Shown piece after piece: positions 24,956-33,607 of a stretch of 62,515 nt of DNA. The stretch spans positions 1 to 62,515 of the forward strand of contig NZ_JAGTJJ010000061.1 of NCBI RefSeq assembly GCF_028435365.1, written 5' to 3'. The stretch is from Polyangium jinanense (GTDB taxonomy: Bacteria; Myxococcota; Polyangia; Polyangiales; Polyangiaceae). The translations under genes were made by a program, and so were the position numbers. The notes beneath the pieces are model-generated. The model did no database searches. It saw only the letters and a list, made by a program, of their open reading frames with translations, and had not been told where the DNA came from. Positions within the stretch are counted from its first letter, which is position 1. Each line of letters starts with the position of its first letter.

Positions 24956-26691
24956 TCGTCGGTCGCTTTCAGCAAGGCGGCGAGGCCCGGCTCGGGTGCT
25001 TCGCCGAGCAGGGCCACGAGCCTGCGTACCCGGGCGAGCTCCCGGCGCAGGGCGCGCTGGTGGTTGCGGTTCTTGAGGAGTTGGTCCAGACCGAACATTG
25101 CAAAGGCCTCCTCCCGACTGCCGAGGCGGCCGATCGCCGCAGCCAGGACCAATCCTTGAAACGCATCGGTCAGGTCGAGGGGGAGTGTAACGCCGCCACG
25201 CTCCCGGCGTTCCACCTCCTGCACGAAGGCGTGTGCTGCCCGCCAGAGCTGGGCGAGCGTGCTGCCCGATTCCGCGGGGGCTTCGTGGGCGAGCGCCTGC
25301 TCGACGTGCCGCCGTTCGAGCACGAGAGATCCCACGGCGCCGCCGCGCTCGGCGAGCGCCAGCGCATAGGCGCGACGAATGATGTTGTCGAGTTGCCGCA
25401 AATTGCCGGGCCAGGCGGCGCCGAGCAACCGCTGCACGGCGTCCGGCGCGATTCGAGCCGCACCTTCGCCGCCGCTCTCCCTGTGCCGCCGGCCGAGCAT
25501 GTATTGCGCCCACCGCGGGAGCTCGTCGAGCCGCTCCGACAGCGCCGGCAACCGCACGGGCAGGATGTTGATCCGGAAGAACAGGTCCTCGCGGAAACGG
25601 CCGGCGCGCACGGCGGCATGCAAATCGGCATTGGTGCCGACGATGAAGCGCACATCCGCGTGACGCTCGGCGCCCTCGTCTCCGAGCGGCCGGTAGCGAC
25701 GCTCCTCGAGCACGTGGAGCAGCCCTGCCTGAGCTTTGAGCGAGAGCTTGTCGATCTCGTCGATGAAGAGCGTGCCTTGCGCCGCCCGCGCAATCGCGCC
25801 GGGTTTGTCCTTGACGGCGCCCGTGAACGCGCCCCGCTTCCATCCGAAGAGCTCGGCCATCTGGAGATCTTCCGGCACGCTCAGCAGATCGAGTGTCTCG
25901 AAGGGGTGTGATTTGCGTCGTGATTGCTCGTGGCACCAGCGGGCGAGCCGAGACTTGCCCGAGCCGGTCGGGCCGCCGATCAAAATCGTCTCTTCCTGAC
26001 CTGCGAACACACGCAGCATATCGACGAGGGCCGCGGTCGACGCGCCCACCACGGGCAGGAGCTCGTCGGTGCGCTCCGCGTCTGGCAACCGAGGACGCAG
26101 GCCGCCGAGGTACGGCGCGCTGACGTGGGCCATCGTGGCGAGATCCTCGTGGCACGCCTGCCAGATGAAATCCCGCCCGATGGCTGCCTGGCAGCGCGCT
26201 TCGAGGGTGATCATCCCGTCGACAGCGCCGCCGGGCGCGCGCAGTGGAATCACGTGCACGTGGGTGGTGTTGCGGCCCAGCATGTGTTCGCGCGTCACCT
26301 GCCCAGGCAATCCGGTGGCATCGAGGGCGTCCCCGGTGTGAACCGGCCCGTCCGGCGTCCAGGCGCGTAGCCTGCCGAGCTGCAGATCGATGGACACGGA
26401 GCAACCATGCTCCACCAACCACCGCCAGACGTTTGCGGACGTAAGATAACCAACTTCCTCAACGCGGACGCCGGCACGATGCTCGATGCCGAAGAGGCGC
26501 TGATAGCTGTCCGCGGGACGGAGATGCACCACGCCGCGCAGCAGCCGCCCGCGTGCGGCGTAAGTACTCTGCGTGAGCGCCGCTTCGGCGCAGCCCAGCA
26601 TGGCTTGTAGAACCGCGGTTGCAGCCTCCTCGAAGGAGGTTGCCGCCATCAACCGGGAGATCAGAGTGACAAGGAACTCATCGTGTAACAC
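24931..26691 (-). CDS. Sigma-54-dependent activator-type AAA+ regulator
   Basis: The start is taken as GTG 26691; the frame is open to 26772 but reads poorly there. An N-terminal GAF-like sensory part (~1-200) is followed by the AAA+ core: Walker A GPTGSGKS near 240, the sigma-54-contact loop GAFTGA intact (KRGAFTGAV), Walker B GTLFIDEIDK, and RFREDLFFRIN with the arginine finger. After the lid domain (WPGNLRQLDN) the C-terminus is a helical region that could hold a Fis-type HTH (FGLDQLLKNRNHQRAL), but the match is weak. Probably activates sigma-54 promoters on a cytoplasmic signal. Its stop lies in the right 85-bp repeat. Confidence 0.85.
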   Translation of the reverse strand: MLHDEFLVTLISRLMAATSFEEAATAVLQAMLGCAEAALTQSTYAARGRLLRGVVHLRPADSYQRLFGIEHRAGVRVEEVGYLTSANVWRWLVEHGCSVSIDLQLGRLRAWTPDGPVHTGDALDATGLPGQVTREHMLGRNTTHVHVIPLRAPGGAVDGMITLEARCQAAIGRDFIWQACHEDLATMAHVSAPYLGGLRPRLPDAERTDELLPVVGASTAALVDMLRVFAGQEETILIGGPTGSGKSRLARWCHEQSRRKSHPFETLDLLSVPEDLQMAELFGWKRGAFTGAVKDKPGAIARAAQGTLFIDEIDKLSLKAQAGLLHVLEERRYRPLGDEGAERHADVRFIVGTNADLHAAVRAGRFREDLFFRINILPVRLPALSERLDELPRWAQYMLGRRHRESGGEGAARIAPDAVQRLLGAAWPGNLRQLDNIIRRAYALALAERGGAVGSLVLERRHVEQALAHEAPAESGSTLAQLWRAAHAFVQEVERRERGGVTLPLDLTDAFQGLVLAAAIGRLGSREEAFAMFGLDQLLKNRNHQRALRRELARVRRLVALLGEAPEPGLAALLKATDEPTETREG

Positions 26692-27120
26692 GGATCGCGG
26701 ACACGATACTCCAGATGCGGGGCACAAGCCATCGGCCGTTCCCTGGAGGCGGTGAAAACGCGGCCGCCGCACGAGCCAGATCTCCGGCGCGTACGATGGA
26801 GCACACGCCGCACGAGCTGGTGACCTGTGGTTTCTTGGAACGCAGGTCCCTTGATCTCGTTTCCACTTCTGTTGTCACGAACGGGTCGCTCAGTGTCGTT
26901 TTGCGTCGCGTCCCGTCCAGTCTTGCTTGCCCCCTCGCTATTGCAGAAGTGCCTTCGATCAGCCTGTTTTGTGTGCCATCGTCAGACCTTAGCGAGGTGC
27001 AAGTGAAGACCGTCTCGTTCTTTTCCTAAACCGAAGGTCGGTAGTAACCGCCCGGCCCGCCAGGTGACCAGGGGGCCGCGCGGGGCCCCCCTCATGGTGT
27101 GAGAGGCCCGGCACGCGCAA
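26692..27120. other. Intergenic, 429 bp, lower GC than its surroundings
   Basis: From about 26820 to 27030 the sequence is noticeably richer in T than its neighbours. A plus-strand frame starting MEHTPHELVTCGF is open there, but it has no ribosome site or recognisable domain, so I do not call it. Possible horizontally acquired or decayed sequence. Confidence 0.35.
27071..27090 (-). terminator. GC hairpin after the small-family gene
   Basis: GGGGGCC (27071-27077) pairs with GGCCCCC (27084-27090) around a six-base loop, 30 bp past the stop of the gene at 27121. There is no T tract, as is common in high-GC genomes. Confidence 0.4.
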
Positions 27121-27435
27121 CTACCGCCGTTTCATGGCGCGAATGCGCTTGCCCACGGCGTCATGTGCAGCCCTTGCGGCTGCCGTGGCATTGGTGTCCC
27201 GCATCATCCCGAAAAGTCGTGTTGCCGCGTCGTGGGCGACGGTTGCCGCGTTGATGTCGCCTGCCGCCGCCGCTGTGACCTCGCCTTGCACGAGCACAGC
27301 TAGAAGGGTCGTGCGCGGGTCGGCTCCGGGGATGCCCCAAAGGGCGGCCACGGGGTCCGAAGTGGCACCAACGGGCGCCAGCAGGGCGGATCTGTCGTCA
27401 GCTAGACGATGATCAAGCGGGTTGCGGCGAGTCAT
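27121..27435 (-). CDS. Small-family protein 1 (unrecognised repeat family)
   Basis: 104 residues from ATG 27435. Layout: Arg/Asp-rich start (MTRRNPLDHR), a middle with VAALWG, GADPR and LLAVLVQGEV, then two amphipathic helices with ATVAHDAATRL and ARAAHDAVGK, ending RAMKRR. It aligns along its whole length with the neighbouring gene at 27551. Shorter pieces of the same ending occur at 32569, 36250, 36288 and 37570. No signal, no membrane segment, no catalytic motif. The two His residues lie in equivalent positions of the two helices (AHDAA, AHDAV), suggesting an internal repeat. Function unknown. Confidence 0.65.
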   Translation of the reverse strand: MTRRNPLDHRLADDRSALLAPVGATSDPVAALWGIPGADPRTTLLAVLVQGEVTAAAAGDINAATVAHDAATRLFGMMRDTNATAAARAAHDAVGKRIRAMKRR

Positions 27436-27500
27436 GGCCCCCGGAATCCGAGGCGGAGACGGAGCAGGCGGAGGCGCCAGGCGGAGGCGATGGGCTCCGG

Positions 27501-27543
27501 GCCCAAACCCCCCGGGCGGTCGGTCGCTCCGGGGGGTTTGGGC
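27501..27543 (-). terminator. Perfect 15-bp stem hairpin between small-family genes
   Basis: GCCCAAACCCCCCGG (27501-27515) is the exact complement of CCGGGGGGTTTGGGC (27529-27543), with a 13-base loop. It begins 8 bp after the stop of the gene at 27551 and is the strongest simple hairpin I see in the window. Terminator or mRNA-stabilising element. Confidence 0.6.
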
Positions 27544-27550
27544 GCCACTT

Positions 27551-27874
27551 CTATTTCGTGCCGCTTCGCGGGGGCCGGCTGGCGAGGAGCTTCCCCACCG
27601 CTTCGTGCATGGTTCGCGCGGCGGCCGTCCTCTCGTCATGCTCGGGGATCGCAGCCAGGAGCCGCTCGGCTGCCCCATGCGCGATGGTGGCGGCGAGAAG
27701 GTCTCCGGAAGAGGCGGCGGCAACCTCCCCTTGAACGAGCACCGCGAGAAGGCCCGCGCGTGGATCTGCACCAGAGCCCCAAAGGGCGGCAACGTCCGAA
27801 GTGCCACCACCATGCGCCAGCGGGGCGGCGGAAACGGCGGCCTCGGGATCCGAACTGGCACCACCACGCGTCAA
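27551..27874 (-). CDS. Small-family protein 2 (tandem paralogue)
   Basis: 107 residues from a TTG at 27874. It shares with the neighbour VAALWG, GADPR, LLAVLVQGEV, then AATIAHGAAERLL and MHEAVGKLL. It ends differently (ASRPPRSGTK). The start is uncertain: in-frame sequence further upstream (LTRRDPRDPLPANDRS) aligns with the neighbour's MTRRNPLDHRLADDRS, but there it begins with CTG, so either the ancestral ATG was lost or CTG is used. Tandem duplication with the gene at 27121 is clear. A 15-bp hairpin follows the stop. Confidence 0.6.
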   Translation of the reverse strand: MTRGGASSDPEAAVSAAPLAHGGGTSDVAALWGSGADPRAGLLAVLVQGEVAAASSGDLLAATIAHGAAERLLAAIPEHDERTAAARTMHEAVGKLLASRPPRSGTK

Positions 27875-27907
27875 CGGGGGCGATCTGTCATTAGCCGGAA
27901 GCGGATC

Positions 27908-27941
27908 GCGCGGGTCACGCCGGGTCAGGGGTGACGGAACC
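27908..27941 (-). repeat. Dispersed intergenic repeat, second copy
   Basis: On the minus strand this reads GGTTCC, then CCCCTGACCCGGCG, then TGACCCGCG, matching 3098-3130. It overlaps the likely 5' end of small-family gene 2. Confidence 0.5.
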
Positions 27942-28034
27942 GTTCTCCGAGGTCACTTCCGACCTCCGCGCCTTCTCGCCATCGCCGTCGAGGGGCCGAT
28001 CGTCACGCTCCCATGACGGAACGCGCGCGCCGAG

Positions 28035-28090
28035 CATGCGCGCGTGTCACACGCGCATGACACCCGTCATGCGCGCGTGACAGCGCAGGC
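28035..28090. repeat. Paired near-palindromes GTCAYGCGCGCRTGAC
   Basis: Two 16-bp near-palindromes lie at 28046-28061 and 28066-28081, 4 bp apart. A related arrangement occurs at 36174-36230. Both are within about 160 bp of a small-family gene or fragment. Candidates for protein-binding sites or repeats of a mobile element. Confidence 0.55.
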
Positions 28091-28193
28091 GCGCCGGGGC
28101 GATACGCCGACCCGCGAACCAGGCCAAATCCGCGGCAGGGACGCCGTGGCATACTGGATGCCTTGGATGACCGGCACCGCCCTGGAGGACACG

Positions 28194-29210
28194 ATGGCTT
28201 CGAAAATGCAACTCTTCTCGCTCCTGCTGCCCGCCCTTCTCGCCGCCTGCGGAGATTCCGGCGCGTTCGATGACGATGATCAGGACGTCGCGATGAGCGA
28301 GGACGAGTCCGCGCTGGAGACGCCCCTCGATGCCACGCTCTGCCTGAACTACTGCGACGCCAAGCACATGATCATCGGGTGCGACAATCGCACCTGGCAC
28401 ACGGAGCCGACGAAGGGCGTCAAGCCCTGGTCGTACGTGGGCTGGTTCGGCAATGGTTGCACCGGGACGCTCATCGGCAGCAACGTGGTGCTCTCGGCGG
28501 CACATTGCTTCCTCACCGAAGGGACCAACAACTTCACGCAGGGCCCCTTGTCGTTCTCGCTCGGGAAGTCCATCCCGCCGTCGGGAGGGGGCATCGGATT
28601 GCCAGGGAACGTGTGCAGGACACCTTATGGAACGCAGTACATAAGCAGCGTGACGGTCCCGGACGAGTACGACAATACGTCCAACACCGTCGCCAACAAG
28701 GCCTGGGATTATGCGGTGGTGATCCTGAACGACGCGCCTGTGGACGCTGAGCCGATGCCATACGGATACACCGACTGGAGCTACCTCCAGACCGAGGAAT
28801 CGCAGTCCATCGGCTATCCAGGCACCGACAAGATCCCCGGGACCCTCTGGGACACCGGCCGCAAAAGCTTCCTCGGGCGCTGGCTGAACCCGACCGACTT
28901 GAACCTGAGCGGCGTGCTCTACGTCGACAACGACGGCGAGGGAGGGCAGAGCGGATCACCCGTGTTCTATGATTACACGCAGATCTCGGGGGATGGCTCG
29001 ATCTCGCTCGAACACAAGCTCACCGGCGTCCTCATCGGCAGCCCGGTCTCGGCGTGCCAGGCCGGCCAAAACTGGGCGGCGAGGCTCGTGCCGAGAACGG
29101 TGGACCGCATCGACACCTGGAAGGTCGCCCCCAACAGCATGACCTACCCGCGCAAGTACAAGGCCTTCACCGGCACGGAGATCAAGCCTGTCGAGCCGGC
29201 CGACTGCTGA
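28194..29210 (+). CDS. Trypsin-like serine protease lipoprotein
   Basis: Start at ATG 28194: GGAGG lies 6 bases upstream and a lipobox LAAC (Cys19) follows. The mature protein has a short acidic linker, then an S1-type fold. The catalytic triad is complete: His104 in SAAHC, Asp172 in WDYAVV, Ser253 in GGQSGSP. Secreted and lipid-anchored, so it probably acts on extracellular or periplasmic protein, for example in predation or nutrient scavenging (inference). Its tail overlaps the convergent NmrA gene by 29 bp. Confidence 0.88.
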   Translation: MASKMQLFSLLLPALLAACGDSGAFDDDDQDVAMSEDESALETPLDATLCLNYCDAKHMIIGCDNRTWHTEPTKGVKPWSYVGWFGNGCTGTLIGSNVVLSAAHCFLTEGTNNFTQGPLSFSLGKSIPPSGGGIGLPGNVCRTPYGTQYISSVTVPDEYDNTSNTVANKAWDYAVVILNDAPVDAEPMPYGYTDWSYLQTEESQSIGYPGTDKIPGTLWDTGRKSFLGRWLNPTDLNLSGVLYVDNDGEGGQSGSPVFYDYTQISGDGSISLEHKLTGVLIGSPVSACQAGQNWAARLVPRTVDRIDTWKVAPNSMTYPRKYKAFTGTEIKPVEPADC

Positions 29211-30195
29211 CGCCGGCGACGCTCGCGCCCGCTGGTTTCGCGGCCTCGGGGCGCCCCAAATGCGCCTTCGCCCAGGTCCTGAAGTCCGTGGGCGCGAGCC
29301 CCTGCGCGCGCGCGTGCTCCGGTCGGGCGGGGCTGTCGACGACGTTCATCCGCTGCTGCGAGACGACGAAGGCCGGCAAAAGCCCCTGGGCGAGCGCCTC
29401 CTCCGCGGTGAGCGAGGGCGCTTCGATGGGCGTGCCGAGCACCTCCGAGAGGACCGCCGCGATCTCCCGCATCGATAGCCTGTCTCCCGCAAGCTCCAGC
29501 TCGACCCCATTCCAGGCCACCGGGTCCGTGAAGGCCGCCGCCGCCGCCGCCCCGATGTCCTGCGTCGCCACCAGCGAGAGCACCGTGTTCGGCGTGAGCA
29601 TCGTCAGGAGCCGGTCCTCCACCCAGTTCGCGAACAGAAACGACGGCCGCACGAAGTTCTCCATGAAAAACGCCGGCTTCAGCAAGGTGAACGAGCGGAA
29701 CCCCGCGTTGCGCGCGAGATCCTCGATGTACTCCTTGCTCTCCCAGTAGTGCACGCCCGACGCTGGCGAGCCCCACCCCGGCTGCCGGCGCTGGTACTCC
29801 CCCGAGCCCGAGACCGACGTATGCACGAATTGCGGCACGCCCGCCGCCCGTGCCGCCTCCACGAGGTTCTTCCCCTGCCGCCGCTCGTCGTCGCCTTCGA
29901 GGTTCTTCATATTCGGCATCTGCACCGAGAACACCCCGCGGGCCCCGGCGCAGGCAGCCCGTAGCGATGCGGGCTCGTCGAAGTCGCCATGCACCAGCGT
30001 CGCGCCGAGCTCGCGCAGTGCCCGCGCCCCTGCCGCCTCCACGTCGCGCACCAGCGCGTGCACCGTCGCCCCACGCGCGAGCAGCGCCCGCGCGACCGCG
30101 CCCCCCTGCCTGCCCGTCGCGCCCGTCACGAGGACCGGATCGGACGCCTTCACACCCATTGCGAGAATCGAATCGGTTGTCGTCGCATTCGTCAT
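29182..30195 (-). CDS. NmrA-like NAD(P)-binding protein
   Basis: 337 residues from ATG 30195. The Rossmann signature VTGATGRQGGAVARALLARG lies near residue 23. NmrA-type features follow: MPNMKNLEGDD, HTSVSGSG, a YIEDL segment and LLKPAFFMENF. The catalytic Tyr-x3-Lys of true SDR enzymes is not in the usual place, so a redox-sensing or reductase role is equally possible. It is divergent from the AraC regulator at 30230, a common arrangement in which the regulator controls the reductase. Confidence 0.85.
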   Translation of the reverse strand: MTNATTTDSILAMGVKASDPVLVTGATGRQGGAVARALLARGATVHALVRDVEAAGARALRELGATLVHGDFDEPASLRAACAGARGVFSVQMPNMKNLEGDDERRQGKNLVEAARAAGVPQFVHTSVSGSGEYQRRQPGWGSPASGVHYWESKEYIEDLARNAGFRSFTLLKPAFFMENFVRPSFLFANWVEDRLLTMLTPNTVLSLVATQDIGAAAAAAFTDPVAWNGVELELAGDRLSMREIAAVLSEVLGTPIEAPSLTAEEALAQGLLPAFVVSQQRMNVVDSPARPEHARAQGLAPTDFRTWAKAHLGRPEAAKPAGASVAGVSSRPARQA

Positions 30196-30229
30196 GGCAA
30201 AGTCATACGACCCGCGGTATGGACGATCA

Positions 30230-31210
30230 ATGCCTCGCCGTCCAAACGTCATATCCAAGACGCCAGAACTGCTGGACCTCCAGGACCCCCGCGGCGACGT
30301 CCTCGCCGACGTGCTGAGCGTGTCGATGCTCCCGAACGCCCTCTTCAAGTGCATCGAAGCCCGCTCCCCCTGGGGCCTACGCGTCCCGACCCGCGACCGC
30401 GCCGTCTTCTACCTGATCGCGCGCGGCCACGCCCTCCTGGAGGTCGACGGCGAGCCTCCGCGCCACCTCGCCACCGGCGACGTCGTCTTCATCCCTCACG
30501 GCACGGCGCACACCCTCCGCGACGAAACGGCCCGTCACCTGTTCACAGTGCACGACGGCCCGAGCTGCGCCGCCAGCGGCCCCGCCCGCATCGGCGGCGA
30601 CGGAGCCCTCACCACCTTGCTCGCGGGCTTCTTCGCCTACACCGGCGGCGTGAAGCCCATCCTGCTCACGCGCGTCCCCCAGGCCGTGGTCCTGTCCCCC
30701 TCCGGCGGCGCGCCGCGGCCGTGGAGCGCAGCCACCATCGACCTCATGCTCGCCGAGATCGCCTCCCCCGGCCCCGCCAGCACCCTCGTCCTCCAGCGCC
30801 TCGCCGACGTCCTGTTCGTCCAGGTGCTGCGCGACCTCCCCACCCACAAGGGCTGCGGCCTGGCCGAGGCCCTCTCCGACCCCCCCGTGCACCACGCATT
30901 AAACCTCATGCACACCCGCGTGAACGAGCCCTGGACCGTCGCCAAGCTCGCCGCGCTCGTCGGCCTCTCCCGCTCCGGCTTCGCCCAACGTTTCACCCAG
31001 GTCGTCGGCGACCCGCCCCTCCAGTACCTCGCCCGCTGGCGGATGGCCCGCGCCGCCGAGCTCCTGCGCGAGACCGACGACACCATTGCCCAGATCGCCG
31101 AGCGCGTCGGCTACGAGAGCGTCCCGTCCTTCAGCAAGGCCTTCAAGCGCTGGCAGGGCAGGAGCCCGACCTATCACCGCGGGTTGCGCGAAATGGGCGT
31201 CGCGTGGTAA
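30230..31210 (+). CDS. AraC-family regulator with N-terminal cupin
   Basis: From ATG 30230 (an alternative ATG at 30194 overlaps the start codon of the divergent gene on the other strand). Residues ~10-165 form a cupin ligand-binding domain (HALLEVDGEPPRHLATGD, IPHGTAHTL). Residues ~220-315 hold the two HTH motifs (WTVAKLAALVGLSRSGFAQR; IAERVGYESVPSFSKAF). This is the AraC_XylS form with Cupin_6. It likely regulates the divergent NmrA-like gene; the intergenic space is only about 34 bp. Confidence 0.88.
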   Translation: MPRRPNVISKTPELLDLQDPRGDVLADVLSVSMLPNALFKCIEARSPWGLRVPTRDRAVFYLIARGHALLEVDGEPPRHLATGDVVFIPHGTAHTLRDETARHLFTVHDGPSCAASGPARIGGDGALTTLLAGFFAYTGGVKPILLTRVPQAVVLSPSGGAPRPWSAATIDLMLAEIASPGPASTLVLQRLADVLFVQVLRDLPTHKGCGLAEALSDPPVHHALNLMHTRVNEPWTVAKLAALVGLSRSGFAQRFTQVVGDPPLQYLARWRMARAAELLRETDDTIAQIAERVGYESVPSFSKAFKRWQGRSPTYHRGLREMGVAW

Positions 31211-31219
31211 CGGGGCGTC

Positions 31220-31738
31220 ATGGACTCGGACGCGCCTTTGATCCGAAACGCACGACCGGAGGACGCTCCGCGGCTCGCGGCGGCCGAACGCGCGATCGCG
31301 CGCGTGCCGGGGAGGCTCGCGCCGAGGCCCGACGAGATCGACGATGACACCATTCGAAGGATGATCGTCGACCTCGAAGAGCGCGGCCGCGGCATCTTTC
31401 TTGTCGCCGAGCGCGCGGGCACGATCGTCGGGCATGCGCTCTTGGAGTCGCTCTCGCTCGCGGTGACGTCGCACGTCGTCCGGCTGACGATCGCCGTTCA
31501 TGAAGGGTATCAAAGCCAGGGCGTCGGAAGGGCCCTCATGAACGAGCTCTTGCGCTGGGCGCGGTCGAACCCGCGCGTCGAAAAAGTCGAGCTCCAGGTG
31601 CGCTCGTCGAACGATCGCGCGATCGCGCTGTATCGATCGCTCGGGTTCGTCGAAGAGGGGCGCAAGACGCGGCGGTTGAAGATCGGCCCGAACGCGTACA
31701 TCGACGACGTCTACATGGCGCTGTGGGTCGGTCCGTAA
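31220..31738 (+). CDS. GNAT-family N-acetyltransferase
   Basis: 172 residues. N-terminal PLIRNARPEDAPRLAAAE, central beta strand, acetyl-CoA loop YQSQGVGRALMNEL (Q/R-x-x-G-x-G/A pattern), and the ending ALYRSLGFVEEGRK typical of GNAT. Substrate unknown. It starts 10 bp after the AraC gene, probably co-transcribed. The tail overlaps the convergent gene by 28 bp. Confidence 0.88.
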   Translation: MDSDAPLIRNARPEDAPRLAAAERAIARVPGRLAPRPDEIDDDTIRRMIVDLEERGRGIFLVAERAGTIVGHALLESLSLAVTSHVVRLTIAVHEGYQSQGVGRALMNELLRWARSNPRVEKVELQVRSSNDRAIALYRSLGFVEEGRKTRRLKIGPNAYIDDVYMALWVGP

Positions 31739-32538
31739 CGCGTCGACCTCGCAGCGAGTGATATGGCGAGCAACGCCCGCGCGTTTGCGAGGGTGGCGCG
31801 GTCCGGCGGAACGACGGCGAACTCGAGGCGATGGGCACGCTCTTCATACACGGCGCCGCGAACGCGGACGACGTTGGATGGAATCGGAGCATCGTCTTCG
31901 ATCTCTGGTGGAGCGAGTGGAAGCCATTCGAGCTCATCGAGCCACACCGCGTCACCGAGGTCGTTCGCATCAGGGGGCGTGCAGCATTGTGCTGCCAACA
32001 ACACGAGATCGGTGATGTCGGCATCCACGAACAGATCGTCGGGGGCGCGCGATTCGATGTCGATGGCACTCGCAGTGGCAACTGCGCTCGGGAGAAGAGA
32101 TGTGATGTCGACCGTTGGCGACCAATCTGATTGGGCCACGCGCGCGACCTCCGTGCTCGCGTGATCGATCAGAACCCCAGGCGCTCCCAGCGAACGTAGT
32201 TGTTCGATTCGAGCATGCCCGTAGCGCAACGTGTTCTCAGCGATTCGTCGATGCGCAGCACGATCGAACGCTGGCCGTCGCCGCACGAGAAAGTCGCGGA
32301 GTCGCGGCAAGGAGAAGGACTGCGCGAGACTCGGATCCTGCGCCGGGTCGAATTCTCCGCCTTGCGCTCGTGCAACGAGATCGACGGAAACGAGATGCGT
32401 CTCTCGAAGGTCCTCTCGCAACACGTCGACGAGCTCGCGAACCGCATCCAGGTCGGCCGGAAAGACGTGCGCTCCTTTCGGAAAGATGTCGAGCGGTGCG
32501 CCGTTCCAGATCGCGAGCTCGCATGCGGGCGTGGCCAT
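31711..32538 (-). CDS. Hypothetical soluble protein
   Basis: 275 residues from ATG 32538. Mixed acidic protein without signal or membrane segment. An SFSLPRLRDFLVRRRPAFDR helix and a Cys pair (LLAAQCCTPPDAND) stand out. Not recognised. The longer open frame upstream of 32538 is Arg-rich and unlike the rest, so the shorter start was chosen. Confidence 0.6.
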   Translation of the reverse strand: MATPACELAIWNGAPLDIFPKGAHVFPADLDAVRELVDVLREDLRETHLVSVDLVARAQGGEFDPAQDPSLAQSFSLPRLRDFLVRRRPAFDRAAHRRIAENTLRYGHARIEQLRSLGAPGVLIDHASTEVARVAQSDWSPTVDITSLLPSAVATASAIDIESRAPDDLFVDADITDLVLLAAQCCTPPDANDLGDAVWLDELEWLPLAPPEIEDDAPIPSNVVRVRGAVYEERAHRLEFAVVPPDRATLANARALLAISLAARSTRYGPTHSAM

Positions 32539-32568
32539 CGGTGGCGAACGGTAGCATGAGCTCGACGC

Positions 32569-32642
32569 GGATCGGGCATCTGCTTCCCCACCGCTTCGTG
32601 CACCTGGGCCGCTTCGTCGCGCCGCCGATGCGCGTCGAGGAG
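32569..32642 (-). pseudogene. Small-family fragment
   Basis: On the minus strand this reads LLDAHRRRDEAAQ and VHEAVGKQMPDP, matching the C-terminal helix of the 27551 gene (MHEAVGKLLASRP). The DNA also matches (CTTCCCCACCGCTTCGTGCA in both). No start or complete frame. A relic in the 274-bp gap between genes. Confidence 0.4.
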
Positions 32643-32812
32643 ATGGACGCGTCGGAAACGTACGGGCAAACCGGCGGCATGTTCGTAAAGGTGGGGGCGG
32701 TAGCAGGACGCCGACGCTTCGCCGCTTGACGATTGGCTGGAACACTGCCTAAAGTCACCACGCTGGAAAACTAGTCGCGAAAACAGATTTTTGGATACAG
32801 CGAGGATCGGTG

Positions 32813-33607
32813 ATGGTGACGATGAAGCATGTTTGTGCGGGGCTCGCATGCCTTTCGCTGCTGAGCGTCTTTGCGTGCAGCGGTGGCGATCTTGTCCTCG
32901 ACCCCATCAGCTCCACGCGGAGGACGATGGTCGGCGGGGTCCCAGCCCGGTCCGGCGACGCGTACATCGTCGTCGATCTGAACCTCCAGAACAACACGAG
33001 CCAGAAGCTCCTGCTCGTCCCCCCTCTGTTCTCGGTTCAGACGTCCGATGGACTGGAATTCATGGGCGACCCGCTCACCGAGGTGCACCCCGGCGGGTGC
33101 AAATCGAGCACGTCCCTCGCCCCTGGGGGAACCACGCGTTGCTCGGTGGTCTTCTCCGCGCCTGCCAAGGCGACGACGCAGCTCATCGCGTACACGACGG
33201 AGGACAGCGACGATCGATACGAAGCCTCGCTGAAGACCAGCGCGTGCAGCATCTGCGACGGCGAGTGTCGCGATCTGTCGTCCAGTTCGAACCACTGCGG
33301 GGCCTGCGGGGTGGCCGTCGGCGCCGGGGAATGTGTCGATGGCAAGGCGGTTTGCAAGAGCAACGCCGACACCTGCGGCGGCCAGACGTGCGTGGATCTC
33401 CGGACGAGCAAAGAGCATTGCGGCGAATGCGGAAACACCGTGCCGCCCAACGCCTCTTGCATCGCCGGCCAGGTGAAGTGCGCGGTGGGGTTCACGGATT
33501 GCAACGGCGTCTGTGCCGACCTCACGTCGGATCCCTCGCACTGCGGCCAGTGCGGACACCAGTGCCCAGGCCAAGACCCTTCCTGTTACAATCTTCAGTG
33601 TAATTAG
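32813..33607 (+). CDS. Cys-rich lipoprotein (interrupted by stop)
   Basis: The start cluster is GTG-ATG-GTG-ACG-ATG; ATG 32813 or 32822 is likely. Signal with lipobox VFAC (Cys about 22). Residues ~40-150 look like a DUF4352-type beta domain (AYIVVDLNLQNNTSQKLLL, GTTRCSVVF). After that come repeated CG.CG motifs (HCGACG, HCGECG, HCGQCG). The TAG at 33605-33607 ends it, but the same frame continues with coding-like Cys-rich sequence, so the native protein was probably longer. Confidence 0.7.
   Translation: MVTMKHVCAGLACLSLLSVFACSGGDLVLDPISSTRRTMVGGVPARSGDAYIVVDLNLQNNTSQKLLLVPPLFSVQTSDGLEFMGDPLTEVHPGGCKSSTSLAPGGTTRCSVVFSAPAKATTQLIAYTTEDSDDRYEASLKTSACSICDGECRDLSSSSNHCGACGVAVGAGECVDGKAVCKSNADTCGGQTCVDLRTSKEHCGECGNTVPPNASCIAGQVKCAVGFTDCNGVCADLTSDPSHCGQCGHQCPGQDPSCYNLQCN

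Noticed and set aside
26799..27029. Plus-strand frame MEHTPHELV with low GC
   Set aside because: No ribosome site and no domain; kept only as a compositional remark.
28044..28193. Longer N-terminus for the trypsin-like protease
   Set aside because: Would translate the palindromic repeat and bury the lipoprotein signal; ATG 28194 has a good ribosome site.
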